A stretch of DNA of 64,000 nucleotides, taken from NCBI GenBank assembly GCA_017427385.1, contig JAFRSW010000021.1:62001-126000 (forward strand), given 5' to 3'. Below, one piece after another: positions 35,480-44,304 of the stretch (position 1 is its first letter; each line of letters begins with the position of its first letter). The position numbers and the translations under genes were made by a program. Source of the DNA: Bacteroidales bacterium (GTDB lineage Bacteria > Bacteroidota > Bacteroidia > Bacteroidales > UBA932). The notes under the pieces were generated by a model. That model had not been told where the DNA came from and did not search any database. It was given only the letters and a program-made list of their open reading frames with translations.

Positions 35480-38400
35480 TTGAACATGAGATATTTGCGA
35501 CATATACTACTGATCTTCTCCACGCTCGTAGCGGTGATGCTCTCATCCTGCGTGCGGGAGGATCTCCGTGCCCTGGATCCGGCCGATGACGTGGAGAGCG
35601 ACGGCGATTATGTTACACTCAACCTGAGTGTAGACATGATGGAAGATGCCGGCCAGGAAGTTTGGACCAAGGCCCTCGGGGAAGTCCCTGCGGTTAAGGA
35701 CCTGTATGTCGCAGTGTTCGATGGTGGAGACATCCTCACCGAGATCGTCAAGGCGGAAGCCGGAACCGTGGACGATCCCCGAGATGAATATGAGCCCAGT
35801 TTAAGAGAGGGCGACCATTATCTCACCCGCTTCCACGTAACCCTAAAGAAAACCTCCGAACCGCGCGAAGTGCAGTTCATCGCCATAGGAAAGAAAGACT
35901 TCATCGATGTGGAATCTTTCGACATGATAGACGAGGCATCCTTCATCAAGAAGTTCATCGTCTCCGACAACGTGGATGCCTATTGGTGCCGCAAGCATTT
36001 CGAGGGTATCAGCGATAACGAAGAAACACATCGTAAGATGCAGGGCCTGAAGATGATACGCAACTTCCTCAAGGTAACCGTATCTTCGGAGGCGAGTAAT
36101 TTCACCCTCAAAGGTTTTAAGGTTTTCAACAAGCCGCGTTATGGCACTCTGGCACCATACAACCCCAATACGGAAGAGTATAATGAAGATCAGACTGATG
36201 GCACGGTTTCGGTTAATTTCGACCGTTTCGCTGATTACTCTGCAATCGAGGCGGCAGGAAGCGAGGATACCGACAACTGGGCCTACAAGGAACTGGTAGA
36301 GCACCAGAAGTATTACGGCTATATGCCCAGCACGGTCGAGTATATAAGCATGCGCGAGGAGGCCGGCAGTGCCGCAAACCTGGATACCTGGTTCGATGAG
36401 AATAAAATCGCCGGAGGCGAATACGACTACCTCTACGAATGCACATATACCCAGGCAGCCAATCCTTTTATCATTTTCAAAGGCCGCTACACCGGTGAAG
36501 GTGCTAAGGGAGCCGATACCTATTACAAGGCCGACTTCGTGTATCACAAGGATGTGGAATCAGATAAGGTTTATTTCCACCTTCTTCGTAACTTCTTCTA
36601 TGAGTTGAAGATAGCGAGCGTTGCGAATGATGGAGCCGCATCCCTTGAGTCGGCGGTCAACAGCCCTTCGATGAACAACTTCGACGGCTCTGCCGAGTCG
36701 CAGACCTACACTGTTATCTCCAAGACAGGTGCCCGTATGTACATCAGTTCTACGGATATCCTGGTCACTGAGGGAATACAGACAAAGGTTTACCTCAAGA
36801 ATCTCGAGGGAGAGAATTTCGATCAGTTGAGAAATAATAAGCTTTCTATCTCCAAGATAACCAAGTGCATCAACGTCAAGGACGTGAACAAAGCCGAAAG
36901 GCTTACGCCGCTGATTGAGTATAATCCCGGGAATGCAGCATACCAGGCTGCGCTGGAAGCAGGCACAATCGTTGACACTTCCCGCACGTTTGTCAATGCA
37001 TTTAACATCGAAGTTACCAACACCAATGCCACCTTCAACGGCAGCAGCGGATGGTACGAATATACCATTCACCTCGCGAAGAATCCGAACACCTTGGGTG
37101 ACAATGAGATGTGGCAGCAGGAGATCACCTTCTCTGATGGAGACGGGGGCCTCACCCGTACCCTGGTACTTTCTGCGCGCAAGCCATACGACTTCGATAT
37201 CGACGTGCAGGACTATGTGCCGGGTAATGAAGGAGAGCAGCTTACGGTAGATATCGTGATACCTTCCGGTATTTCCGAGGCACGTTTCCCCCTTAACTTC
37301 TTCATAGAATCTGACGACCATACCATTTATCCGGATGCTACTTCAGCGGCTTACCCCACCCTTCCGGTGTCTTCCGGCACTAGTAAGATTCCGGGTAAGA
37401 GCGAGCGTTCGTATTGGTTCACACGTACCATTACCTACGATGAGTACAAGGCCGCCCACGAAGATATACAGTCCAACAAGACATTCACTAGTTATTTCAA
37501 GACGCTCGTTCCCGCAAGCGCCACAACCATTTATGTGCAGTGCGATCCAGAGACATCCAACTACTTCTCGGGTGTCATGAACGATGACTTTGTGAATGAA
37601 CGCTTTACCGGTGAAATCAGGTTCGAGAAGAATCCTCTGTATGTTGCAGTCGGCTCAAAGGCTATCAACCCTGTGTATGTGAACTCCGGAGCACCTGTTA
37701 CGTACAGCATCCAGAATGTGGCGGTCGCCACCATCAATTCTACAACAGGTGAAGTTATCGGCGTAAGCACGGGTGAAAATGGTGCGACGGTCGAAACCAT
37801 AGTTACCGCCACCATTCCTCAATACAAGGCGTACACTGGTGCATCAACCACGTTCAGGGTAATCGTTGCCGAGCTGCTGCCGGATTGGAACTTCGAATGG
37901 GATGGCCTGCTTACTCCTGTCGTGAATGTTGGAGATGTTGTCACAAGGAATACGGCGACTGCTACTGTGAGCACGGGTACTTCTACATATAATCCTCCTG
38001 TGACATACACATCCAGCGATCCTACCATTGCAACCGTTGATGCCAACGGCCATGTAACCGGTGTCAACCCTGGTGTTGTAACCATCACCGCTCACTCCGA
38101 AATCGATGAATATGAGGAGAATGGCCATACCTACTCTGCAATGTTCGAGAACATCAGCTACACCATCGAGGTGGTTGCAGTAGGCGTGAGCGCTCCGGCA
38201 AACGGAACAGAGTATGTGAGGGTGCCGTTCTACGATGGCAAGATGATGTGGTTCACCAAGACAAATGAAGGTTTTGATGCCTGGAACTTCCGTACGGACG
38301 ATGTGCGTTATGGTATGCAGGCATCGGCATGGGATTATTCGGCAAACTGCAGCCGCAACACTGTCAGTAAGTTGGTTTCTCCTGTTCTGGATCTTCGTGC

Positions 38401-38821
38401 TGCAGTGAATCCTGTGCTGGAATTCAACCATACCGGAAACTGGTGGACGGATGGTTATAAGGTTGGTGAAACTGTCTACGTGGAGGCTGTCAGCGAAGCG
38501 AATGGCAACCTGGATCAGGCAAAGGTGCGTATGATGCAGGATGCCCTGGTGCAGATCAGCTTCGACGGTGGTTCCACCTGGGCCGATGTCGGACTTACGG
38601 CGGCTGAATACCCTTCGGGTTACAACTTTGTGTCCGTGAATGTGTCCCACAGCTTGAAGGGCCTGTTGGAAGGAAAGAATCCCACGGAGCTCAGCAATGT
38701 ACGTATACAATTCGTCTATTCTGCATCTCCCGAAACCTTCCCCGACGACCTTACTCAGTACCGGCCTTGGGGCGGCACATGGCAGATCAAGAGCTTCAGA
38801 GTAGTTGAAGTTGCAGAATAA
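35480..38821 (+). CDS. DUF4906-type giant lipoprotein with Big_2-like repeats
   Basis: 1113 residues, last gene of the operon. Lipobox VMLSSC (Cys24) and TKA at 63-65. The DUF4906-like N-terminal region is followed by two Ig-like (Big_2) modules, with signatures VAVATINSTTGEVIGVS and DPTIATVDANGHVTGVNPG (about residues 735-900). A C-terminal jelly-roll-like domain (LVSPVLDLRAAVNPVLEFNH) resembles choice-of-anchor modules. Stalk plus terminal sugar- or protein-binding domain fits a second tip or surface adhesin. Its ATG abuts the preceding stop. Confidence 0.75.
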   Translation: MNMRYLRHILLIFSTLVAVMLSSCVREDLRALDPADDVESDGDYVTLNLSVDMMEDAGQEVWTKALGEVPAVKDLYVAVFDGGDILTEIVKAEAGTVDDPRDEYEPSLREGDHYLTRFHVTLKKTSEPREVQFIAIGKKDFIDVESFDMIDEASFIKKFIVSDNVDAYWCRKHFEGISDNEETHRKMQGLKMIRNFLKVTVSSEASNFTLKGFKVFNKPRYGTLAPYNPNTEEYNEDQTDGTVSVNFDRFADYSAIEAAGSEDTDNWAYKELVEHQKYYGYMPSTVEYISMREEAGSAANLDTWFDENKIAGGEYDYLYECTYTQAANPFIIFKGRYTGEGAKGADTYYKADFVYHKDVESDKVYFHLLRNFFYELKIASVANDGAASLESAVNSPSMNNFDGSAESQTYTVISKTGARMYISSTDILVTEGIQTKVYLKNLEGENFDQLRNNKLSISKITKCINVKDVNKAERLTPLIEYNPGNAAYQAALEAGTIVDTSRTFVNAFNIEVTNTNATFNGSSGWYEYTIHLAKNPNTLGDNEMWQQEITFSDGDGGLTRTLVLSARKPYDFDIDVQDYVPGNEGEQLTVDIVIPSGISEARFPLNFFIESDDHTIYPDATSAAYPTLPVSSGTSKIPGKSERSYWFTRTITYDEYKAAHEDIQSNKTFTSYFKTLVPASATTIYVQCDPETSNYFSGVMNDDFVNERFTGEIRFEKNPLYVAVGSKAINPVYVNSGAPVTYSIQNVAVATINSTTGEVIGVSTGENGATVETIVTATIPQYKAYTGASTTFRVIVAELLPDWNFEWDGLLTPVVNVGDVVTRNTATATVSTGTSTYNPPVTYTSSDPTIATVDANGHVTGVNPGVVTITAHSEIDEYEENGHTYSAMFENISYTIEVVAVGVSAPANGTEYVRVPFYDGKMMWFTKTNEGFDAWNFRTDDVRYGMQASAWDYSANCSRNTVSKLVSPVLDLRAAVNPVLEFNHTGNWWTDGYKVGETVYVEAVSEANGNLDQAKVRMMQDALVQISFDGGSTWADVGLTAAEYPSGYNFVSVNVSHSLKGLLEGKNPTELSNVRIQFVYSASPETFPDDLTQYRPWGGTWQIKSFRVVEVAE

Positions 38822-38822
38822 C

Positions 38823-38862
38823 AACAAATCAGGGCAGCGCCACCGCGCTGCCCTGATTTGTT
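38823..38862. terminator. Bidirectional terminator between fimbrial and kinase-lgt operons
   Basis: Perfect 17-bp stem (AACAAATCAGGGCAGCG and its complement) with a 6-nt loop CCACCG, directly after the last fimbrial stop and 15 bp from the end of the opposing operon. Confidence 0.88.
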
Positions 38863-38877
38863 AATCCAATTAAGCCA

Positions 38878-39300
38878 CTAAATGTGCCCTCCGCCCTGGG
38901 CCTTGAGCTCTTCGTCTACCTTATCCTTCTCGGCCATAAGAAGGTCGAGCAACCAGTCTTTCTGCTCGTCCACGAGGCCGAGGTCCCGGCAGGCGCTCTC
39001 GTAGCGGCCCAGGACAGCCTCCTGGTAACGGTGGTAGACCATAGACTTGCGGATCTCGTCTTCGATGGTCTCGTGCTCGATCTCGTAACTGTCTTTGTAG
39101 TAATCCTTATACACCTTCTCCGAGGTATACTGGATGCAGAAGAAGAACAGGCCGGAGGCCAGGATCACTATGCCGAGGATCCCCACGATGAGCGGCACTC
39201 TCTGTATGAGGCCCAGCATGCCAAGCGTGGCTCCGATAAGGAATATTGCAAGCGCAATCAGTTCGTTGCGGTGGTTCTTATAAATTGAGGATATCTTCAT
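38878..39300 (-). CDS. Small membrane protein, function unknown
   Basis: 140 residues: basic N-terminus, two membrane helices (about 14-33 and 36-57) with a short loop, then a cytoplasmic helical, highly charged tail with probable coiled coil (YEIEHETIEDEIRKSMVYHRY) and a final HI. No family recognised. It overlaps the end of the TPR protein gene by 23 bp, so it is the last gene of the kinase-RR-lgt operon. Confidence 0.7.
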   Translation of the reverse strand: MKISSIYKNHRNELIALAIFLIGATLGMLGLIQRVPLIVGILGIVILASGLFFFCIQYTSEKVYKDYYKDSYEIEHETIEDEIRKSMVYHRYQEAVLGRYESACRDLGLVDEQKDWLLDLLMAEKDKVDEELKAQGGGHI

Positions 39301-40618
39301 AGCCGGTCAGTTTGTTGGTGGTTCGGTTCTGCAGTATCTTGATCTTGTAGTTGTTTTCGGATTCCTTGGCCTCCATGGCCTTCTGAAAGGCCCGGCGTGC
39401 AGCCAGGGCCTGGCTGTTCTTGGCGCGCATCTCATCGAGGTTCTGCCTCAGCTGCCACTGGCTCAGCAGGATGGCGAAGAACGCGATGGCGAACATCACC
39501 AGGAAGCCTATCAGTATGGTCATCTGGTTCTGCGCCTTGAGCCTCGCGGCCTCTGCACGGAGCCTGGCGTTGTTCATCTCGGCGTCCAGGATGGCCATGT
39601 CTTCGTTCTGTACCTTTATATATATAGAGTCTTTTTCGCTCATCAGCGAGGCGAGCTCGCCGTAGGCGGGAGCGAAGGAGCCCATGTCGGCGTAGATACC
39701 GTGCTTGTAGGCGTGGCGGTCGCGTGCTGTGCCCAGCGAATCGGCCCTGGCGAGAGCTTCGGTGAAGAGGCCCTTGGATCGGAGGTACACCACATCCATC
39801 TCGCAGCGCTGGTCGCCTTCTGTCTGCACCTCGTAGAGAGGATCCTCCATCAGGGCATCGTAGCAGGCCCAGAAGTTCTGCCAGTCTCCTTTAGCATTAT
39901 ATAGGTACGCGCGCGTCATGCGCGTCTTGATGCGCAGCGAAGGGAAGAATTCCTGGTAGGCCTCCGCCTTCACGCAGTTGGCCTCGGCCTCGGCGAAATC
40001 GCCTGTCTTGATCTGTTCCTGCGCGATGAGTATCAGCAGGTTGGGCAGTTCCTGCTCCGCACGAGCCTCCTTGCAGTATCCGGCAGCGGTCTCGAAGTTG
40101 CGTATGGCCAGGTACGAGTTGGTGCGGTAGCTCTGGATGAGCCCGATGATGCGGTGGGAGTACATCGCCCCGAGGGGCATCTTGAGCTTGTCTGCGCGGC
40201 GCCCCATGTCCCGGGCTTCGAGCATGGCGTCGGACGCCCGGCCTATGTGGATGAGGTACTGGCAGTATTCGTGGATGACGGAGAAGTAGAAGGGGCGCGC
40301 ATCCGCATGCCCGCGTACCAGTTCCTTGATTTCCGCCACGGTCTCGTCCATGCGCTCATAGTCGCCCTGGGCGAAGCGCACGGGCATCTCCAGCGAAAGG
40401 CCGAGGCACTTGTAGCGGAAGCTCTCACGCTGCACGCCGGCCTGGTAGATGGAGTCCGCCAGCTCGAGGTTCGCGGGGTTGTACATCTGCATGCGGCCGT
40501 AGGCATAACGCTGAAACACTGCATCGTCCACCTTCAGGCGGTTGACTATCTGCGCCCCGGCGAGAAGCGGGACCAGCAGGAAGGCGGCCAGCAGGATGTA
40601 TTTCCGGGACTGCGTCAT
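39278..40618 (-). CDS. TPR-repeat membrane protein resembling a kinase sensor without kinase
   Basis: 446 residues. Signal peptide (about 1-22), then a helical TPR-like periplasmic region (about 30-340), one membrane helix (about 370-390, MTILIGFLVMFAIAFFAILL) and a coiled-coil cytoplasmic tail ending KLTGYEDILNL. The plan matches the sensor half of the histidine kinase encoded three genes upstream, but the HisKA and ATPase domains are absent. It could act as a partner or decoy sensor. It starts 4 bp after lgt. Confidence 0.7.
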   Translation of the reverse strand: MTQSRKYILLAAFLLVPLLAGAQIVNRLKVDDAVFQRYAYGRMQMYNPANLELADSIYQAGVQRESFRYKCLGLSLEMPVRFAQGDYERMDETVAEIKELVRGHADARPFYFSVIHEYCQYLIHIGRASDAMLEARDMGRRADKLKMPLGAMYSHRIIGLIQSYRTNSYLAIRNFETAAGYCKEARAEQELPNLLILIAQEQIKTGDFAEAEANCVKAEAYQEFFPSLRIKTRMTRAYLYNAKGDWQNFWACYDALMEDPLYEVQTEGDQRCEMDVVYLRSKGLFTEALARADSLGTARDRHAYKHGIYADMGSFAPAYGELASLMSEKDSIYIKVQNEDMAILDAEMNNARLRAEAARLKAQNQMTILIGFLVMFAIAFFAILLSQWQLRQNLDEMRAKNSQALAARRAFQKAMEAKESENNYKIKILQNRTTNKLTGYEDILNL

Positions 40619-40622
40619 GATC

Positions 40623-41510
40623 TTACTCGGAGATGGAATGTGCCACGGGCTTGCTGTCCTTCGGCTTCTTTGCCGGGGGAGCGGGCGGCGTGGCGGCAGC
40701 CGGCATCTTCTTCATATACGCATATACGAGGATGGCGATACCCGCCAGCACGAACGGTATGCTGAGCCACTGGCCCATATCCAGTGCCATGTTGTTCTCG
40801 AACTCCACCTGAGGTTCCTTGATGAACTCGATGATGAAGCGCATGCCGAAGCAGCCCACGAGGAAGGCTCCGAAGAAGAAGCCTCGGTAGCTGCGGTCCA
40901 GTTTCTTCCAGTAGTGCCAGATGAGATACAGCCCCAGAATAAGGTACGACAGCGCCTCGTAGAGCTGCGTAGGATGTTTTGGCTCAGTCTCCCCGTTTCT
41001 TTCGAAAATGATACCCCAGGGTAGGGATGTTACATTTCCGTAAATCTCAGAATTGAACAGGTTGCCCAGGCGGATGAAGCATCCGGCGAATGCCACGGTA
41101 ATGCAGAGACGGTCCATGATCCACAGGAAATCAAAACCGTGGGCTTTCCCGTATTTGTTTGAGAACCACCACATTCCGAGCAGCAGGGCGATAGCTCCTC
41201 CGTGGCTGGCGAGGCCGCCTTTCCAGGGCATGAAGATCTCCCAGAATCCGTGCCATGAGCCGAAGTAGTAGTCCGGCTGATAGAAAATGCAGTGGCCGAG
41301 GCGGGCGCCCACTATTGTGCAGATGAGCAGGGTGTAGAGCAGGGGATCGAGGATCTCTTCCTTAACGCCCTCCCTGCGGCAGTACCAGCGGAATATATAC
41401 CATCCGAGGATGAACCCGGATATGAACAGCAGGCCGTACCAGCGCACCTGGAGACCCAGGAGATGGAATATCACCGGGTCTACGTTCCAATGAATGGCAA
41501 GTTGTATCAT
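40623..41510 (-). CDS. lgt: Prolipoprotein diacylglyceryl transferase
   Basis: Inner-membrane enzyme that adds diacylglycerol to the lipobox cysteine of prolipoproteins. 295 residues, about seven helices. Signatures are GGLASHGGAI with the essential His and RLGNLFNSEIYG; RWYGLLFISG near the N-terminus is also typical. A Pro/Ala/Lys tail (about 270-295) is extra. The start overlaps the response regulator gene by four bases, so lgt is translated within a two-component operon beside a locus encoding ten lipoproteins. Confidence 0.95.
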   Translation of the reverse strand: MIQLAIHWNVDPVIFHLLGLQVRWYGLLFISGFILGWYIFRWYCRREGVKEEILDPLLYTLLICTIVGARLGHCIFYQPDYYFGSWHGFWEIFMPWKGGLASHGGAIALLLGMWWFSNKYGKAHGFDFLWIMDRLCITVAFAGCFIRLGNLFNSEIYGNVTSLPWGIIFERNGETEPKHPTQLYEALSYLILGLYLIWHYWKKLDRSYRGFFFGAFLVGCFGMRFIIEFIKEPQVEFENNMALDMGQWLSIPFVLAGIAILVYAYMKKMPAAATPPAPPAKKPKDSKPVAHSISE

Positions 41511-41926
41511 TTCTCAGCGTTTGCTACCAGTTGAATCTGTGTGATGACGCATGTGAGAAGTTTTTCCATGATTATCGGCTTCATAATGAAGTCGTTGGCT
41601 CCGGCATTGAATCCTTTCACGATATCTTCGTTGGAGTTGAGGGCCGAGAGTATCACAATGCGTATGCCGGCGGTTTCGGGATTGGCACGGAGCTGCCTCA
41701 GCACTTCGAATCCGTCAACTCCGGGCATCATCAGGTCCAGTAGTATCAGATCGGGTTTTTCGGCCGCCACTGCATCCAGGGCCTGCTGGCCTCCGCTTGC
41801 AGTGCGCATTCGGAAATTGAAACGGGACAGCATCTTCTGTACGAGCAGGAGGTTCAGGGGGATGTCGTCCACCGCGAGAACGTTGTACTTGGAATAATCG
41901 TGGTCTTGAGCGTAAAGGGGAGTCAT
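41507..41926 (-). CDS. Receiver-only response regulator (copy 2)
   Basis: 139 residues, CheY-like, no output domain. Acidic pair DD at 20-21, phospho-acceptor Asp64 in LLDLMMP, LSALNS and MKP with the conserved Lys. It starts 3 bp after the histidine kinase gene, so it is the likely phosphate acceptor of that kinase. It is near-identical in layout to the receiver at 16200-16583; a shared kinase for both is plausible. Confidence 0.92.
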   Translation of the reverse strand: MTPLYAQDHDYSKYNVLAVDDIPLNLLLVQKMLSRFNFRMRTASGGQQALDAVAAEKPDLILLDLMMPGVDGFEVLRQLRANPETAGIRIVILSALNSNEDIVKGFNAGANDFIMKPIIMEKLLTCVITQIQLVANAEK

Positions 41927-41929
41927 ATC

Positions 41930-43879
41930 TTAAATGTTTTGTTGCGGTAAAGTATCGGGCAGCACGAGCACGAAGCGGGCTCCGCCGGTGTAGGAAGTAT
42001 CCAGATAAACACGGCCGTTCATCTTGCTGGCGATGTCCCGGCAGATGCTGAGGCCCAGGCCGGTGCCCTGCACGAAATCGTTCAGCTTGGTGAAGCGGTT
42101 GAAGATGGCCTCCGCCTGGTCCGGAGGTATTCCGGGGCCGGTATCCGTTACCCAGAAGGTCACCTCGCCAGGATTCTCTTTCAGTGAGCATCCGAGCTTG
42201 ATTTCGCCCTTGGTGGTGTGCTTGCAGGAGTTCGTGAGCAGGTTGATGAGGATCTGCTGCACGCGGCGCGGATCGGTGCGGAACAGGTGCTGGCCCTCGA
42301 ACTGGGGCACATAGGTCATGGTAACGCCCGGCTGCAGGCGGTGTTCCGCGCTTCTGATGGCGGACTGGCAGATGAATCCGGCTTCGCCATCCTCGAAGGT
42401 GATGCGGTAGTTGCCGCTGTCCATGGCGGTGGTGTTGAGGATGTCGTCCAGAAGCATCGTCAGCATCTTGGTGTTGTTGATGATATGGTTGGAGAATTCA
42501 TCCTTTTCTTCCGGGCTGAAGCTGCCGTCCGGCAGGCTCAGCAGCTGGCTGAATCCCACGATGGCGTTCAGCGGAGTGCGGACCTCGTGGCTCATGTTCT
42601 GCACGAAGCGGGTCTTGGCCGCGTTCGCGAGCTCGGCTTTTTCGTTGGCTTCCCGCAGAGTCTTGTTTTTCTTTCGGAGCGTGCGCAGGTGGATGGTGAG
42701 GAAGGTGATGATGGCCATGAGGAGGATGGTGAGGAGTATCATCACCATGCGCGTTACATTCAGTACCTCTTCCGACTTGGTGGCGAGTTCTTTCTGTAGT
42801 TCGTTATTGCCCAGGCGGGCGTCCAGCTCCGTGATCTTGGAGAGGTTGATCTGAGCGAGCTGATTCTCGAACTTCTGCACCAGCAGTCGCTCGATCTCGA
42901 AGCCCTGCTCCTTGTATCCATATACTTCAGCTACGTTGGCGATGTATTTTATTTCCCTCACGCGCGCTATGGAGAGGCTGCTGATGGTCTTGGAATCGAA
43001 GCGGCCTTCCATGATTGCATCTAGGGTTTCAAACACCAGGGGTGCGGTGGGACTGATGGTGGCGATCTGCGGATCGGAAATACAGTAGTTCTTGTAGTGC
43101 CCGAAGCTCTTATGGTCTTTTTCGTAAGCTGCGATTTTGGCCAGGTGGTAGGCGCAGCGCAGGGTGTCCAGGTGCAGGGATGCCGCCTTCATGGCCTTCT
43201 GGATATTAATTTTAACGGAGTCCGCACCGATTACATAGGTGTCGGCCAGATCGCAGTAGAGGCGGGTGATGCTCTGCCGCCTGACGACAGGGTCCTTGGA
43301 TTCTTCGTATATCTTGATGGCCTTGAGGATGTAGCCCTTCGCGTTGATGTAGTCGCTCTGTGCGACGTATAGCGACACCATGTAGCGCTGGCTCATCCAC
43401 AGGCCGTAAGCGTCGTTGCGCTGGGTGGCGATCTGCTGGAGTTCCTGCACCAGCTCCATGGTGCGGATAATCTTGTCGTGGTTGTAGAAGAAGTTCTGCG
43501 CTATTTCGTAGGCGTAGTAGAAGTATTGCGGATATCCGAACTTGTCCGCCACCTCCTTGAGGTCTTCCATGTACTGCAGGATCTCCCTGTCCTGCTGCTC
43601 AGTGGTGTATGTATGGTTGGGAATGAGCCTGGTGGCATTCTTGAGGCGCACCACATAGTAAAGCGTCTGGGCTTTCTTGTCGTCTTTGGTGATGGCCGTG
43701 CGAAGTAGCGCGTTGTTCACCTCTTCGAACCCTTCCTTGCCCACAAGCAGCTCCGCCTGCTGGAAATATTTGTAACACTCGTCGTCGATAGCGTAGGGGT
43801 TGTTCTGGGCAGCGAGAGGCGCAACGCTGCCTGCAAGGCAGCACAGGGCAATAAGGATAATGGTTACAGTTTTACGCAT
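41930..43879 (-). CDS. TPR-sensor histidine kinase
   Basis: 649 residues. Signal peptide, periplasmic TPR-like helical region (about 30-380), membrane helix near 395-415 (MVMILLTILLMAIITFLTIHL-type core), HisKA with NMSHEVRTPLN (phospho-His431), then HATPase boxes LINLLTNSCKH (N), DTGPGIPP (G1) and GTGLGLSI (G2). The frame is open to 44278, but that would read through tRNA-Val and a repeat array, so the ATG at 43879 with a normal signal peptide is chosen. It heads the five-gene operon; a TATATTTG element ends 6 nt before the start codon. Confidence 0.92.
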   Translation of the reverse strand: MRKTVTIILIALCCLAGSVAPLAAQNNPYAIDDECYKYFQQAELLVGKEGFEEVNNALLRTAITKDDKKAQTLYYVVRLKNATRLIPNHTYTTEQQDREILQYMEDLKEVADKFGYPQYFYYAYEIAQNFFYNHDKIIRTMELVQELQQIATQRNDAYGLWMSQRYMVSLYVAQSDYINAKGYILKAIKIYEESKDPVVRRQSITRLYCDLADTYVIGADSVKINIQKAMKAASLHLDTLRCAYHLAKIAAYEKDHKSFGHYKNYCISDPQIATISPTAPLVFETLDAIMEGRFDSKTISSLSIARVREIKYIANVAEVYGYKEQGFEIERLLVQKFENQLAQINLSKITELDARLGNNELQKELATKSEEVLNVTRMVMILLTILLMAIITFLTIHLRTLRKKNKTLREANEKAELANAAKTRFVQNMSHEVRTPLNAIVGFSQLLSLPDGSFSPEEKDEFSNHIINNTKMLTMLLDDILNTTAMDSGNYRITFEDGEAGFICQSAIRSAEHRLQPGVTMTYVPQFEGQHLFRTDPRRVQQILINLLTNSCKHTTKGEIKLGCSLKENPGEVTFWVTDTGPGIPPDQAEAIFNRFTKLNDFVQGTGLGLSICRDIASKMNGRVYLDTSYTGGARFVLVLPDTLPQQNI

Positions 43880-43885
43880 AACCTT

Positions 43886-43893
43886 CAAATATA
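43886..43893 (-). promoter_or_regulatory. -7 promoter element for kinase-lgt operon
   Basis: Minus-strand TATATTTG, perfect TAnnTTTG, 6 nt before the ATG, implying an almost leaderless mRNA. No -33 TTTG is clear. Confidence 0.55.
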
Positions 43894-43926
43894 CGCAAAA
43901 AAATTTTTTAGTGTAAAAAAAATGTG

Positions 43927-43934
43927 TACCTTTG
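43927..43934 (+). promoter_or_regulatory. -7 promoter element for tRNA-Val
   Basis: TACCTTTG, perfect TAnnTTTG, ending 10 bp before the tRNA. Confidence 0.7.
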
Positions 43935-43944
43935 CAGTCCTTTC

Positions 43945-44019
43945 GAGGGTTTAGCTCAGTTGGTTTAGAGCGCTTGCTTGACAGGCAAGAGGTCACTGGT
44001 TCAAATCCAGTAATCCTCA
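43945..44019 (+). tRNA. tRNA-Val (anticodon GAC)
   Basis: Acceptor GAGGGTT/AATCCTC with one G-T pair; anticodon stem CTTGC/GCAAG, loop TTGACAG, anticodon GAC at 43980-43982; T-arm with GGTTCAAATCC; discriminator A at 44019. The 3' CCA is not encoded (CAA follows), in contrast to the tRNA-Pro gene. Confidence 0.96.
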
Positions 44020-44026
44020 CAACACG

Positions 44027-44051
44027 GCAGCCGCATCCGGCTGCTTTTTTT
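44027..44051 (+). terminator. Intrinsic terminator after tRNA-Val
   Basis: 7-bp perfect stem GCAGCCG/CGGCTGC, loop CATC, then seven T. It begins 7 bp after the tRNA. Confidence 0.9.
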
Positions 44052-44153
44052 GTACCGCCTTCCGGCCTTCCCTTTCTTCCCCCGGCCTTTCTTCCCCTTC
44101 CCCCTTGCCAGGCCCCTTCCTCTGTCGCCCGCCGGGCCCCTTCCCCTGTCGCG

Positions 44154-44291
44154 ACCTTCCCCATTTCCGGCCATTTTTGGGGAAGGTACCACCCTTTCTC
44201 CATCCACCTTCCCCAATAAAGCCGTATATTGGGGAAGGTTACGGATTTTTGCCCTGCACCTTCCCCAAATGTTGGCAAAAACGGGGAAGGT
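44154..44291. repeat. 52-bp-phased palindrome array A (three elements)
   Basis: Three 34-bp elements, each ACCTTCCCC, 16-nt loop, GGGGAAGGT. Left arms start at 44154, 44206 and 44258 (steps of exactly 52), right arms at 44179, 44231 and 44283. The second element has a longer 13-bp stem. Between elements are 18-nt spacers that differ. The array sits just past the stop codon of the RAYT gene. A C/T-rich low-complexity stretch (44053-44150) precedes it. Confidence 0.93.
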
Positions 44292-44304
44292 CACGCCTCA
44301 ATTC

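Noticed and set aside
44053-44150. Further degenerate palindrome elements in the C/T-rich stretch
   Set aside because: There are CCCCTTCC-like words but no right arms and no 52-bp register; it is treated as low complexity.
41930-44278. Longer 782-residue version of the histidine kinase
   Set aside because: The extension reads through tRNA-Val on the opposite strand and a palindrome array; the ATG at 43879 starts a normal signal peptide.
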